From positions 1,042,849 through 1,106,848 of the forward strand of contig NZ_JH725147.1 of NCBI RefSeq assembly GCF_000278275.1: a DNA stretch of 64,000 bases, written 5' to 3'. The notes under the pieces are model-generated. The model made no database searches and had not been told where the DNA came from. It worked only from the letters and a program-made list of their open reading frames with translations. Position numbers and translations under genes: made by a program. Shown here in pieces: positions 1 through 9,251 of the stretch (positions within the stretch are counted from its first letter, which is position 1; each line of letters opens with the position of its first letter). Source of the stretch: Bartonella tamiae Th239. GTDB lineage: Bacteria > Pseudomonadota > Alphaproteobacteria > Rhizobiales > Rhizobiaceae.

Positions 1-2
1 AA

Positions 3-773
3 GCTTATGAAATTGTCGGTGATAAAGATAAAAAAGCTCAGTTTGATCGGGGCGAAATTGATGCTGAGGGCAAACCCGTTTATCAGGGGTTTCAAGGTGG
101 TGGCCAAGGCTTTTCAGGAGCACAAAATCCTTTTGGGGGTGGTGCCGACCATTTTGAGTTCCGCTCATCTGGGGATAGTGGTTTTGATGCCAACGATATT
201 TTTCGTGATTTATTTGGTTCAGCAGGTAGAAGAAATGGCTTTTCAGGTTTTGGTGGGCAGGAGCGTGCAAGGTCGGCTCAAAAAGGTGCGGATTTACGAG
301 CAAATTTAACCGTTTCGTTAGAACAGATTGTTGGTGCAGATAAAGTTGAAGCTGTTTTCCCTAATGGAAAAAAGCTTAAAATTAAGCTTCCCAGCTTTGT
401 TGAAGAAGGTCAAACAATCCGTCTAAAAGAACAGGGTGAAACTTCAGCTCGTGGAAAAGCTGGCGACGCATTGGTGACAATACACATCAAAAAACATCCA
501 CGTTTTCATGTTGATGGTCGTGCTCTTCATCTTGATCTTCCAGTTGCCTTAAAAAATGCTGTCTTAGGTGGAAAAGAGCAGGTGGAAACTCTAGAAGGGC
601 GTATAGCATTAACGATACCTGCATGGTCGAGCTCGGACCGTGTTTTACGTTTGAAAGGTAAAGGATTGCCATTAAAAAATGGCACGCGCGATGATCTTTT
701 TGTGCATGTTCGTATTATGCTTCCTGAAAATGGAGATCCTGCCTTAGAAAAATTTTTTAAAAACCAAGCGTAA
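3..773 (+). CDS. DnaJ-family co-chaperone (CbpA-like), 5'-truncated by the window edge
   Basis: Frame 3 is open from the first base and stops at 771-773, giving about 256 residues. It starts at the end of a J domain ([15 protein letters not shown], the usual helix IV of Hsp40). A Gly/Phe-rich linker follows ([22 protein letters not shown]) and then two beta-sandwich substrate-binding domains. There is no CxxCxGxG zinc-finger repeat, so this is a type II DnaJ/CbpA-like protein rather than classical DnaJ. Such proteins deliver unfolded clients to DnaK in the cytoplasm and stimulate its ATPase through the J domain. The HPD motif must lie upstream of the window. Methionines at 7 and 471 are in the wrong frame or internal and are not the start. 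Confidence 0.88.
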   Translation, partial: AYEIVGDKDKKAQFDRGEIDAEGKPVYQGFQGGGQGFSGAQNPFGGGADHFEFRSSGDSGFDANDIFRDLFGSAGRRNGFSGFGGQERARSAQKGADLRANLTVSLEQIVGADKVEAVFPNGKKLKIKLPSFVEEGQTIRLKEQGETSARGKAGDALVTIHIKKHPRFHVDGRALHLDLPVALKNAVLGGKEQVETLEGRIALTIPAWSSSDRVLRLKGKGLPLKNGTRDDLFVHVRIMLPENGDPALEKFFKNQA

Positions 774-818
774 AAATAATGATAGATATTTGTTTTCACC
801 TATTTAGAAAATAGATAT

Positions 819-860
819 AATATAATAAAATCAAATCTTCCTTACAGATTTTATTATATT
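819..860. repeat. 14-bp perfect AT-rich inverted repeat
   Basis: Arms at 819-832 (AATATAATAAAATC) and 847-860 (GATTTTATTATATT) are exact reverse complements separated by 14 bases. The repeat lies 46 bases after the DnaJ-family stop. It may be a weak terminator or simply an AT-rich hairpin; it lacks a G/C-rich stem base. Confidence 0.45.
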
Positions 861-1011
861 TACATAAGATGACAGTTTATCATTTCTTGTTTATGCATGA
901 AAAATCAGTGTTTCTTTTCAAGAAAACATCAGGTAGTTTTATGACATCTTGACCCGAAGCTTGAAGAAACATGATAGCTGTGCCATAGGGCTTAGAGAAA
1001 AATTAAAGTGA

Positions 1012-1851
1012 ATGAATAAAGAGGCAATGCCGATGGCTGAAGGTAATGGTTTGTTGCGTGGTAAGCGTGGTTTAATTTTGGGGCTTGCAAATAATCGATC
1101 TATTGCATGGGGTATTGCAAAAGCCGCACATGCTGCAGGTGCCGAGCTTGCATTTACCTATCAAGGCGAAGCGATGAAAAAACGCGTTGAACCCTTGGCA
1201 AATGAACTAGATGGGGTTGTTTGCGGTCATTGTGATGTGACAGATGCGGCGTCTATTGATGCGGTTTTTACTGAAATTGAAAAAAAATGGGGCAAGTTGG
1301 ATTTTCTCGTTCATGCTATTGGTTTTTCAGATAAAGACGAATTGACAGGACGCTATGTGGATACAAGTGAAGCCAATTTTGCTATGACCATGAATATTTC
1401 TGTCTATTCCTTTACCGCCGTCACGCAAAGAGCAGAAAAATTAATGACGGATGGTGGTTCCATTTTAACACTGACTTATTACGGTGCAGAAAAAGTGATG
1501 CCAAATTATAATGTTATGGGTGTTGCAAAGGCTGCATTGGAAGCAAGTGTAAAATATTTAGCAGTTGATTTGGGTCCTAAAAATATCCGTGTTAATGCTT
1601 TATCTGCGGGGCCTATCAAAACACTTGCTGCTTCTGGCATTGGTGATTTTCGCTATATTTTGAAATGGAATGAATATAATGCTCCTTTGCATCGCACAGT
1701 AACGATTGAGGATGTGGGAAATTCTTCTCTATATTTATTGTCTGATCTTTCACGCTCCGTCACGGGCGAAGTCCATCATGTTGATTCTGGATATCACGTA
1801 ATTGGAATGAAATCTGTCGATGCACCTGATATTTCTGTTATAAAGGATTAG
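1012..1851 (+). CDS. fabI: Enoyl-[acyl-carrier-protein] reductase (NADH), FabI
   Basis: This 279-residue short-chain dehydrogenase fold catalyses the last reduction of each type II fatty acid elongation cycle (trans-2-enoyl-ACP to acyl-ACP) in the cytoplasm. The FabI-type nucleotide-binding motif GLANNRSIAWGIA is near the N terminus. The catalytic pair is in PNYNVMGVAKAALEAS (Tyr and Lys six residues later), with the second conserved Tyr in TYYGAEK. Length fits the family (about 260-280). ATG at 1012 is used; the MPMAEG methionines a few codons later are alternatives. The histidine phosphatase gene follows 4 bases later, suggesting cotranscription. FabI is the triclosan target, but sensitivity cannot be judged here. 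Confidence 0.95.
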   Translation: MNKEAMPMAEGNGLLRGKRGLILGLANNRSIAWGIAKAAHAAGAELAFTYQGEAMKKRVEPLANELDGVVCGHCDVTDAASIDAVFTEIEKKWGKLDFLVHAIGFSDKDELTGRYVDTSEANFAMTMNISVYSFTAVTQRAEKLMTDGGSILTLTYYGAEKVMPNYNVMGVAKAALEASVKYLAVDLGPKNIRVNALSAGPIKTLAASGIGDFRYILKWNEYNAPLHRTVTIEDVGNSSLYLLSDLSRSVTGEVHHVDSGYHVIGMKSVDAPDISVIKD

Positions 1852-1855
1852 ATCT

Positions 1856-2449
1856 ATGTCTATGCGTTCGCTTATTTATTTTTCACGTCATGGTCAAACA
1901 GACTGGAACATTAGCAAACGTATACAAGGTCAAATTGAGCGTGATATTACGGATTTTGGTCGTGAACAAGCGGCTCGTAACGGTCGTCTGTTAAAGGAAC
2001 TTATTAAAAATAGTTCTGATTTTGATTTTGTCGCAAGCCCGTTACGTCGTACCCGAGAAACGATGGAAATTATTCGTGGAGAAATGGGCGTAGATGTTAC
2101 AAACTATCGTACCGATCCCAAGCTTATGGAATTAAATTTTGGTGACTGGCAGGGATTTACAGAAGAGGAAATTGCAAAAACCAAGCCTCAGGATATTCAA
2201 GCGCGGATTAACGATAAATGGAACTTTCTTCCACCTGGGGAAAATGCTGAAAGCTATGCGATGCTGGCTGTCCGTATACAAACATGGATGAAAACTGTAG
2301 AGAAAAACACCGTATGTGTCACCCATGGAGGGTGCTTACGTTCTATCCTTCATCTTTATGGTGGTTTAAGCGAGGTTGAAGCAGCAAATATATCTATTCC
2401 ACAAGATAAAATCTTGAAATTTGATAAAAACGGTTTGGAATGGCTTTGA
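1856..2449 (+). CDS. Histidine phosphatase (phosphoglycerate mutase-like, GpmB type)
   Basis: This 197-residue member of the histidine phosphatase superfamily carries the RHG signature in SRHGQTDWN, which holds the phospho-accepting His. The second conserved His is in THGGCLRSILH, and the core Arg motif is in SPLRRTRETM. The proton-donor region ELNFGDWQGFTEEE is typical of broad-specificity GpmB/CobC-like phosphatases. It may act as a cofactor-dependent phosphoglycerate mutase or as a general phosphatase; sequence alone does not decide. It starts 4 bases after fabI. ATG at 1856 is chosen, with a second in-frame ATG two codons on. Confidence 0.85.
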   Translation: MSMRSLIYFSRHGQTDWNISKRIQGQIERDITDFGREQAARNGRLLKELIKNSSDFDFVASPLRRTRETMEIIRGEMGVDVTNYRTDPKLMELNFGDWQGFTEEEIAKTKPQDIQARINDKWNFLPPGENAESYAMLAVRIQTWMKTVEKNTVCVTHGGCLRSILHLYGGLSEVEAANISIPQDKILKFDKNGLEWL

Positions 2450-2685
2450 AATTTATTTGATAACGATAATAGATAATATCTGATTAATCAGTCTATCCTA
2501 TTAAATTATATGCACATGAATATGATTGGTGATGCAAAAACATTAAGTTTAGTTTGTAAATTTCTATGAAGAAGAGGTTGTTGCTTTGATTTAGCTGCAA
2601 CTACTATGTAAAATTTCATAGGATACGATGTATAAAACACATGGCACAACTGAACAATTAAAGAAAATGAAATGCGCAAAAGAAT

Positions 2686-2715
2686 AAAAACTCTGTCTTA
2701 AATAACAGAGTTTTA
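2686..2715 (-). terminator. Hairpin terminator after the DUF1344 gene
   Basis: Arms AAAACTCTGT (2687-2696) and ACAGAGTTTT (2705-2714) form a perfect 10-bp stem with an 8-base loop, directly after the minus-strand stop at 2718. T-rich tracts flank it on both strands, so it could also stop read-through from the phosphatase gene. Confidence 0.7.
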
Positions 2716-2717
2716 TT

Positions 2718-2972
2718 TTAGCTATCTTGAGGTTCAATATCCGTAATATAGCGATTGTCGCCTTGTGCATCATAAAACACAATAACTTTCATACCCATAT
2801 TCAAAACCGAATAGTCAAATTCACCAGGAAGTTTATAACTGATCCCGTTATCGAGAAAAATTGTATCAGTATTTTGATCAATCGCGGTAATCGTTCCTTC
2901 TGCGTCATCTGCATGAGCAAAAACGGGAAAAAGTGATGCAATAAAAAAGCTTATATATGCAAATTTTCTCAT
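2718..2972 (-). CDS. Small periplasmic DUF1344 protein
   Basis: This 84-residue protein has a clear Sec signal peptide (MRKFAYISFFIASLFPVFAHA, cleavage after AHA) and a mature part of about 64 residues. It matches the small DUF1344 family common in Rhizobiales: a beta-rich module with EGTITAIDQNTDTIFLDNG and a Tyr/Asp-rich tail. Function is unknown; a periplasmic location is inferred from the signal. A good ribosome-binding site (GAAAGGG) precedes the ATG. It is a single-gene unit on the minus strand with its own hairpin terminator. Confidence 0.75.
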   Translation of the reverse strand: MRKFAYISFFIASLFPVFAHADDAEGTITAIDQNTDTIFLDNGISYKLPGEFDYSVLNMGMKVIVFYDAQGDNRYITDIEPQDS

Positions 2973-3282
2973 CGAGTGACCCTTTCAGATTAAAGTTGGC
3001 AACATGATTCGTCTCATAAAATTATGGCAAAAGGATAACACATCCTCAAAAAATAAATTTTAAAGTTATACTATAATATGAGGAAACAAAAATTTTAACA
3101 GTCTGCATTTTTTGACTTTTTAACTAAAAAAATATGCGCTTAGTTTTGAAAAACGAACAGATTGCTCTCTTAAAGATATTCACCATCATGTATAAATGTT
3201 GTGATGAAGCATGAGGCGGTTTGACCACGATCAAAAAGGGCAATAAAGTTAAATGATTGATTCATAAAGATAGGCACTTTGC
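2973..3282. other. Divergent intergenic region, DUF1344 gene / aroC
   Basis: This 310-base AT-rich spacer lies between two divergent genes, so promoters for both must lie here. I see no convincing -35/-10 pair, RNA gene or repeat. The aroC ribosome-binding site is probably GATAGG just before the ATG at 3283. Confidence 0.5.
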
Positions 3283-4377
3283 ATGTCGCATAATACATTT
3301 GGACAGCTTTTTCGTGTAACAACATGGGGTGAAAGTCACGGACCTGCATTAGGCTGTGTCATTGATGGGTGTCCTCCTGGAATTATTTTTAGCCTTGATG
3401 AAATACAATTCTATCTTGATAAGCGCAAACCTGGTCAATCAAAATATACAACACAACGCCGCGAAGCCGATAAAGTTAAAATTTTATCGGGTGTCTTGCC
3501 ATGTGAAAACGATACACTTCTCGTTACGACCGGTACACCTATATCGATGCTGATTGAAAATACTGATCAACGTTCAAAAGATTATGGAGCGATTGCTCAA
3601 AAATACCGTCCAGGTCACGCTGATTATGTTTATGACATAAAATACGGCTTGAGGGATTATCGTGGAGGAGGACGGTCCTCTGCTCGTGAAACCGCCGCGC
3701 GTGTTGCTGCAGGTGCGATTGCACGCAAAATTATTCCTAATCTTAGTGTACGTGGCGCTATTGTTGCTATTGGGCCAATACAAATTGATCGCAATCATTT
3801 TGATTGGAATGAGGTTGATCAAAATCCTTTTTTTTCTCCTGATAAAAAAGCGGTATCAAAATTTGAAAATTATATGGATGGTGTACGTAAATCGGGCTCG
3901 TCCACTGGCGCAATTGTTGAAATTGTTGCCGAAAATGTGCCCATTGGGTTGGGTGCGCCAATTTATGGTAAGCTTGATCAGGACATTGCTTCTTTTCTCA
4001 TGTCGATCAATGCTGTGAAAGCGGTGGAAATTGGGGATGGTTTTGATGTGGCGAAGCTTAGTGGTGAAGAAAATGCTGATGAAATGCGTCTTGATGAAAA
4101 TGGCAATCCGATATTTTTAAGCAATCATGCTGGTGGAATTTTAGGCGGAATATCGACAGGTCAACCAATTATAGTGCGCTTTGCTGTTAAACCGACCTCT
4201 TCCATTTTAACATCACGGTGTTCTATTGACGCTCAGCACAATCTTGTTGATGTTTCAACCAAAGGTCGACATGATCCTTGTGTAGGAATTCGTGCGGTTC
4301 CTGTTGGTGAGGCGATGGTAGCATGTGCGCTAGCTGATCATTATTTAAGGCATAGAGGCCAGACAGGTCGCAGTTGA
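3283..4377 (+). CDS. aroC: Chorismate synthase
   Basis: This 364-residue enzyme converts 5-enolpyruvylshikimate-3-phosphate to chorismate, the last shikimate-pathway step, using reduced FMN. Diagnostic signatures are present: [18 protein letters not shown] (residues about 17-34), the [21 protein letters not shown] stretch, and near the C terminus [19 protein letters not shown]. Length is normal (350-370). The gene is followed after 10 bases by ribB, an arrangement consistent with one transcript. Confidence 0.97.
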   Translation: MSHNTFGQLFRVTTWGESHGPALGCVIDGCPPGIIFSLDEIQFYLDKRKPGQSKYTTQRREADKVKILSGVLPCENDTLLVTTGTPISMLIENTDQRSKDYGAIAQKYRPGHADYVYDIKYGLRDYRGGGRSSARETAARVAAGAIARKIIPNLSVRGAIVAIGPIQIDRNHFDWNEVDQNPFFSPDKKAVSKFENYMDGVRKSGSSTGAIVEIVAENVPIGLGAPIYGKLDQDIASFLMSINAVKAVEIGDGFDVAKLSGEENADEMRLDENGNPIFLSNHAGGILGGISTGQPIIVRFAVKPTSSILTSRCSIDAQHNLVDVSTKGRHDPCVGIRAVPVGEAMVACALADHYLRHRGQTGRS

Positions 4378-4387
4378 AAGGACAATC

Positions 4388-5500
4388 ATGACATATAACC
4401 AAAAATCGGTTGTGGATGCTATACGCGCCTTTGAGCGTGGAGAAATTGTTGTTGTGACCGATGATGATGGTCGTGAAAATGAGGGTGATTTGATCGTTGC
4501 TGCAGTGCATTGCACACCTGAAAAAATGGCATTTATCGTACGTCATACTTCAGGAATTGTATGTGCACCCATGCCTAAAGATGAAGCAAAACGCCTTGGA
4601 TTGGCACCGATGGTGGCTGATAATGATTCAGCTCATCATACAGCCTTTACAGTGACGGTTGATTTTCGACATGGGACAACAACAGGCATTTCAGCTGAAG
4701 ATCGCTCACTGACGGTGCGTAATCTTGCCAATCCGAATGTTGGAGCAGATGATTTTGTGCGTCCGGGGCATGTTTTTCCATTAATTTCACGCGAAGGCGG
4801 TGTGTTGATGCGTTCGGGGCATACAGAAGCCGCCGTTGATCTTTGTAAGCTTTCTGGTTTGCCACCTATTGGTGTTATCGGTGAGTTGGTTAATGATGAT
4901 GGAACTGTTAAACATGGTATGGAAGTAAGTCATTTTGCTACTGAAAATAATTTGCATTGTGTGACAGTGGCAGATTTGATTGCATATCGTCAACGTCAAG
5001 AAACATTGATTGAGCATGTGGGTGAAATGGCAGTTGAAACAATAGCTGGACAGGCTATCGCTCATAGCTATCAATTGCCATGGGAACCCATGCAACATGT
5101 TGCAATTGTTATAGGGGATATACGCGATGGTGAAAATATCCCTGTTCGTCTTCATCGTGAAAATGTTATCACGGATGTGTTTGGTAAAAATCATGATGTT
5201 GAAACAATTTTGTGTAAAATGGCTGAAAAGGAAAAACGTGGAGTTTTTGTCTATTTGCGTGAAGGTTCTGTAGGTGTTGGTGCAAATGGTCATGAGCGTT
5301 ATCTTGAAATGGCGCTCGAAGGGCAGGAAAACCATCAGCAAGCGGTAGAACGTGATGAAGAATGGCGCCAAATTGGTTTGGGCGCGCAAATTCTGAAACA
5401 TCTTGGAATTGGATCTGTTATCCTATATGCATCTCGTGAACGTCATTATGTAGGGTTACAAGGGTTTGGAATTCAAATTTCAAAAACCGATATTTTATAA
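4388..5500 (+). CDS. ribB: 3,4-dihydroxy-2-butanone 4-phosphate synthase with a degenerate GTP cyclohydrolase II domain (RibBX-like)
   Basis: This 370-residue protein has two parts. Residues 1 to about 205 form a complete DHBP synthase, which makes the four-carbon riboflavin precursor from ribulose 5-phosphate; it keeps DDDGRENEGD, RHTSGIVCAPM and SGHTEAAVDL. Residues about 205-370 resemble GTP cyclohydrolase II (RLHRENVITDVFG, GVFVYLREG, GAQILKHLG). The zinc-binding Cys cluster is absent, only one Cys remains in that stretch (TILCKMAEK), and the EGRGIGL-type motif reads EGSVGVGA. The second half is therefore probably inactive, as in RibBX-type proteins of Rhizobiales, and the cell would need a separate RibA. 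It lies between aroC and xseB. Confidence 0.93.
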   Translation: MTYNQKSVVDAIRAFERGEIVVVTDDDGRENEGDLIVAAVHCTPEKMAFIVRHTSGIVCAPMPKDEAKRLGLAPMVADNDSAHHTAFTVTVDFRHGTTTGISAEDRSLTVRNLANPNVGADDFVRPGHVFPLISREGGVLMRSGHTEAAVDLCKLSGLPPIGVIGELVNDDGTVKHGMEVSHFATENNLHCVTVADLIAYRQRQETLIEHVGEMAVETIAGQAIAHSYQLPWEPMQHVAIVIGDIRDGENIPVRLHRENVITDVFGKNHDVETILCKMAEKEKRGVFVYLREGSVGVGANGHERYLEMALEGQENHQQAVERDEEWRQIGLGAQILKHLGIGSVILYASRERHYVGLQGFGIQISKTDIL

Positions 5501-5529
5501 AACATTGAAAAGATTTTTTGGGGCGTGCT

Positions 5530-5799
5530 ATGGAACAAAACGGACAAAAGCAAGAGTTTGATAATAATGATATTTCAGCAATGAGTTTTGAGCAGGCACT
5601 TGAACAGCTTGAGCGCATTGTTGAAAATTTAGAACGTGGCGATGTTGCACTTGAACAGTCTATTCGTATTTATGAACGCGGTGAAGCTTTAAAAAAGCAT
5701 TGTGATACGCTTTTACAAGCAGCAGAAAATAAAGTTGAAAAAATACGATTATCACGCGAAGGTCTGCTTGAAGGGGTTGAGCCGTTAGATCCTGAATAA
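5530..5799 (+). CDS. xseB: Exodeoxyribonuclease VII small subunit
   Basis: This 89-residue protein, mostly helical and acidic, has the XseB core [37 protein letters not shown]. XseB subunits bind XseA to form the ExoVII single-strand DNA nuclease. ATG at 5530 is preferred over the upstream in-frame TTG at 5518 because GGGG sits just before it. In many Rhizobiales xseB is next to dxs; here a minus-strand DedA gene lies between the two. Confidence 0.92.
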   Translation: MEQNGQKQEFDNNDISAMSFEQALEQLERIVENLERGDVALEQSIRIYERGEALKKHCDTLLQAAENKVEKIRLSREGLLEGVEPLDPE

Positions 5800-5801
5800 A
5801 A

Positions 5802-6281
5802 TTAAAAGAAAAATTTAATAAGATAGGGACCGTAGCCCCATACAGTAATCCATGCGACGGCACCAATAATATTTGCAATAAAAAAAATTAAAAATTTCAT
5901 GCCGCCAGCACCGGCAATAATTCCATTGAGTTGCCGCAAAACAACGATAAAACGTGCGCTGACAACAAAATAAAAGCCGCGTTTATTAAGGTTTTCTTCA
6001 AATTTTTCTAATTTTTTTGGGGTTAATTTAACGTAACGCCCATATTTTAAAAGAAGCTTTCTCCCTCCATAACGTCCAATGGCATAGCCCACACAGTCAC
6101 CAAGAACAGTTCCTAAAAATGATAATATTAAGAATGTTGTTAAATCGATTTTTCCCGCAGCAGCCAAAAGTGAGCCAAGGATAAGACCGCTTTCACCTGG
6201 TAAAGGTAAACCTAGTGAAGACAAAAACAAAATAACAAAATAAGCATAGGCACCATAATGTTCCAAAAAATGTTCAATCAT
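5802..6281 (-). CDS. DedA-family inner-membrane protein
   Basis: This 159-residue integral membrane protein has the DedA signature: LFLSSLGLPLPGESGLILGSLLAA near the N terminus, then GDCVGYAIGRYGGRKLL, and ARFIVVLRQLNGIIAGAGGM with the conserved Arg residues. DedA proteins belong to the SNARE-associated/VTT superfamily, thought to act as lipid scramblases or transporters for undecaprenyl-phosphate recycling and membrane potential. The protein is shorter than the usual 200 residues but no break is seen. It is convergent with xseB, only 2 bases apart. Confidence 0.85.
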   Translation of the reverse strand: MIEHFLEHYGAYAYFVILFLSSLGLPLPGESGLILGSLLAAAGKIDLTTFLILSFLGTVLGDCVGYAIGRYGGRKLLLKYGRYVKLTPKKLEKFEENLNKRGFYFVVSARFIVVLRQLNGIIAGAGGMKFLIFFIANIIGAVAWITVWGYGPYLIKFFF

Positions 6282-6577
6282 CGATCAAGCTCACTTATTA
6301 TTTTTAATTCATGATATAATTTTACCTATAAAAATAGAGAGTAAAATTATTTATCCTTTATAAGCAGATTTTTTAAAGTGATTTAATTGAACGTGGTTTT
6401 CAATGAAATGTGAGAAGATATTTTATTTAATCACTTTTATCCTTTTTTAGATATAGTGTAAAAAAAGATTATCGCTTTTTATATAAAAGCTGTATCATTA
6501 TTTTTTGAGATAAAGGGTGCAATTTCTTTAAAAAAGTCATAATTAAAAACCATAATATAACAATTAAGGAATATATT

Positions 6578-8500
6578 TTGCCTCGACTTTTAACGCCCTT
6601 GTTAGATTCTGTGAAAAATCCGCGTGATTTGCGTGAAATGGATGAAAGCCATTTAAGCGCACTGGCAGAGGAATTGCGCGCTGAAACAATTGATGTTGTT
6701 TCGGTGACTGGTGGACATTTAGGTGCAGGTCTTGGTGTGGTGGAACTCACTGTTGCGCTTCATTATGTTTTTAATACGCCTGAAGATCGTATTATTTGGG
6801 ATGTTGGACATCAGACTTATCCTCACAAAATCTTAACTGGCAGACGCGATCAAATAAGAACATTGCGCCAAGCAGGTGGCTTATCAGGTTTTACAAAACG
6901 CAGTGAAAGTATTTATGATCCTTTTGGAGCAGGTCATTCTTCTACTTCAATTTCCGCTGGACTGGGTATGGCTGTTGCAAGCGCACTGGAAAACAATACA
7001 CAACGTAATGTTATTGCTGTTATCGGCGATGGTTCTATGTCCGCTGGTATGGCTTATGAAGCCATGAATAATGCAGGTGCACTTGATGCACGACTCATTG
7101 TTATTTTGAACGATAATGATATGTCAATTGCGCCACCAACTGGAGCAATGAGTGCCTATTTGGCTCGTTTGGTTTCAAGTCCTGCCTATCGTACTTTGAG
7201 AGAAAGGGCAAAAGCATTAACCAAAAAACTTCCAAAATTTTTTTGGGATAAAGCTAAGCGCTCAGAAGAATATGCTCGCGGGTTTTTAACAGGCGGAACA
7301 CTTTTTGAAGAGTTGGGTTTTTATTATATTGGTCCAGTTGACGGCCATAATCTAGATCATCTTTTACCGGTTTTAAAAAATGTTCGTGAACATCCCAATG
7401 GCCCTGTTTTGGTGCATGTTGTCACCCATAAGGGTAAGGGCTATGCGCCTGCTGAAGCTGCAAGCGATAAATATCATGGGGTGAACCGTTTTGATATTGT
7501 TACAGGGAAACAAGTTAAAGCAAACAGTAATGCGCCCTCTTATACGAAAATATTTGCAAAAGCTCTTATTGAAGAAGCTCGTCACGATGAAAAGATTGTG
7601 GGTATAACAGCGGCAATGCCAACAGGTACTGGATTGGACGCGTTTGGTGAGGTTTTTCCCGCAAGAATGTTTGATGTCGGTATTGCTGAGCAGCATGCTG
7701 TGACCTTTGCAGCAGGTATGGCAAGTGAAGGATATAAACCATTTGTGGCAATATATTCAACATTTTTGCAACGGGGCTATGATCAGATTGTACATGATGT
7801 TTCGATTCAAAATTTGCCTGTGCGTTTTGCCATTGATCGGGCAGGATTTGTTGGAGCTGATGGTGCCACCCATGCTGGAAGTTTTGATACTGGATTTTTA
7901 ACCGCATTGCCCGGGTTTGTTGTAATGGCACCTTCTGATGAAGTAGAACTTATGCATATGGTGCGCACAGCTGCCGCTTATGATAAAGGACCAATATCGT
8001 TTCGCTATCCAAGAGGGGAAGGGGTTGGAATAGAATTACCAGAACGTGGTGAACTTTTAGAGATCGGTAAGGGGCGAATTTTAAAGCAAGGAACAAAAGT
8101 GGCTTTAATCGGTTTTGGTACACGGTTGCAAGAAGCGCTTTTGGCTGGGGAGGAACTGGGGGCAGCTGGACTATCAACAACAGTTGCAGATGCTCGTTTT
8201 GCAAAACCACTTGATGAAGACTTAATCCGCAGACTTGCACAAAACCACGAGGTTCTTATCACAATAGAAGAAGGCGCTTCAGGCGGTTTTGGTGCGCAAG
8301 TTTTACAATTTTTAGCGCAAGATGGTTTGTTGGATAAAGGCTTAAAAATTCGTTCTCTAACATTGCCTGATGACTATCTTCAACACGGTCCACAAGAAAT
8401 GGTTTTGGCACAGATCGGTCTTGATCGATATGGCATTATTCAAGCTGTTTTTGCAGCTCTTGGTCGTGATATGGTTATTGCCCCTCAAGCTAGAGCTTAA
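6578..8500 (+). CDS. dxs: 1-deoxy-D-xylulose-5-phosphate synthase
   Basis: This 640-residue thiamine-diphosphate enzyme condenses pyruvate and glyceraldehyde 3-phosphate in the first step of the MEP isoprenoid pathway. The ThDP motif is [18 protein letters not shown]...NDNDMSI; the transketolase-like pyrimidine domain has [17 protein letters not shown]; the C-terminal domain has [12 protein letters not shown]. The start is a TTG at 6578 preceded by AAGGA at 6566-6570. No in-frame ATG fits, because MRE-like methionines lie inside the conserved domain. Length is normal. tlyA begins 1 base after the stop, and ispH, a later enzyme of the pathway, is also in this window. Confidence 0.96.
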   Translation: MPRLLTPLLDSVKNPRDLREMDESHLSALAEELRAETIDVVSVTGGHLGAGLGVVELTVALHYVFNTPEDRIIWDVGHQTYPHKILTGRRDQIRTLRQAGGLSGFTKRSESIYDPFGAGHSSTSISAGLGMAVASALENNTQRNVIAVIGDGSMSAGMAYEAMNNAGALDARLIVILNDNDMSIAPPTGAMSAYLARLVSSPAYRTLRERAKALTKKLPKFFWDKAKRSEEYARGFLTGGTLFEELGFYYIGPVDGHNLDHLLPVLKNVREHPNGPVLVHVVTHKGKGYAPAEAASDKYHGVNRFDIVTGKQVKANSNAPSYTKIFAKALIEEARHDEKIVGITAAMPTGTGLDAFGEVFPARMFDVGIAEQHAVTFAAGMASEGYKPFVAIYSTFLQRGYDQIVHDVSIQNLPVRFAIDRAGFVGADGATHAGSFDTGFLTALPGFVVMAPSDEVELMHMVRTAAAYDKGPISFRYPRGEGVGIELPERGELLEIGKGRILKQGTKVALIGFGTRLQEALLAGEELGAAGLSTTVADARFAKPLDEDLIRRLAQNHEVLITIEEGASGGFGAQVLQFLAQDGLLDKGLKIRSLTLPDDYLQHGPQEMVLAQIGLDRYGIIQAVFAALGRDMVIAPQARA

Positions 8501-8501
8501 A

Positions 8502-9251
8502 ATGGCGTTAAAAAAACGGCTGGATATGTTTTTAGTGGATCATGGTTTTTTCCAAACGCGCTCAAGAGCGCGTGATGCGATCTCTCGCGGGACAGTATAT
8601 GTCGACGGCGTTAAGATTGATAAAGCAGGATACTCTATTTCTGTAGAATCGAGCATATCTGTTGAAGATCCAGCACAAAACTATGTTTCACGCGCTGCCT
8701 TGAAATTGCTTTCAGGGTTAGAAGCTTTTCCTATCAAAACGCACAATATTAACGCACTTGATCTTGGTATTTCAACAGGGGGCTTTACCCAAGTTTTATT
8801 GGAGCATGGTGCGGCACATATTATCGGTATTGATGTTGGACATGACCAACTAGCTCCTTCGCTTATTGGTCACCCTTATCTTACGCTGCATGAAGGTTTA
8901 AATGCACGTCATTTAGAAGCGCATCATTTAGACGGAAAAGAGATTGATCTTATCGTGTCGGATGTCAGTTTTATATCATTAAAATTAGCTTTGCCCCCAG
9001 CTTTATCTCTTGTCAAAAAACAGGCGCAAGCCGTTCTTCTTGTTAAACCACAATTTGAAGTCGGGCGAGAAAATATTGGAAAAGGTGGACTTATCAAAGA
9101 TCCCGAATTAGGTCTAAAAACAGCGCATGTTATAAAAGATTGGCTGGACGCACAAAAAGGGTGGCACGCGATTGATATGATAAAATCGCCGATTGAAGGT
9201 GGCAATGGAAATGAGGAATATTTGCTTTTTGGAGAATATCATCATGAATGA
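8502..9251 (+). CDS. tlyA: TlyA-family RNA 2'-O-methyltransferase / putative hemolysin
   Basis: This protein has about 249 residues. An N-terminal S4 RNA-binding domain (KKRLDMFLVDHGFFQTRSRARDAISRGTVYVDG) precedes an FtsJ-like Rossmann methyltransferase with the SAM motif ALDLGISTGGFTQVLLEHGA and a later LIVSDVSFISLKLALP, LLVKPQFEVG. TlyA proteins methylate ribosomal RNA; the hemolysin label comes from older work. ATG at 8502 is chosen because it is 1 base after the dxs stop and begins the S4 domain; upstream in-frame methionines fall inside dxs. The end overlaps the next gene by 8 bases, so dxs-tlyA-rlmD looks like one operon. Confidence 0.92.
   Translation: MALKKRLDMFLVDHGFFQTRSRARDAISRGTVYVDGVKIDKAGYSISVESSISVEDPAQNYVSRAALKLLSGLEAFPIKTHNINALDLGISTGGFTQVLLEHGAAHIIGIDVGHDQLAPSLIGHPYLTLHEGLNARHLEAHHLDGKEIDLIVSDVSFISLKLALPPALSLVKKQAQAVLLVKPQFEVGRENIGKGGLIKDPELGLKTAHVIKDWLDAQKGWHAIDMIKSPIEGGNGNEEYLLFGEYHHE

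Noticed and set aside
4787-5401. 204-codon minus-strand frame within ribB
   Set aside because: It lies wholly inside the ribB domain region, its composition is not protein-like, and it matches no family.
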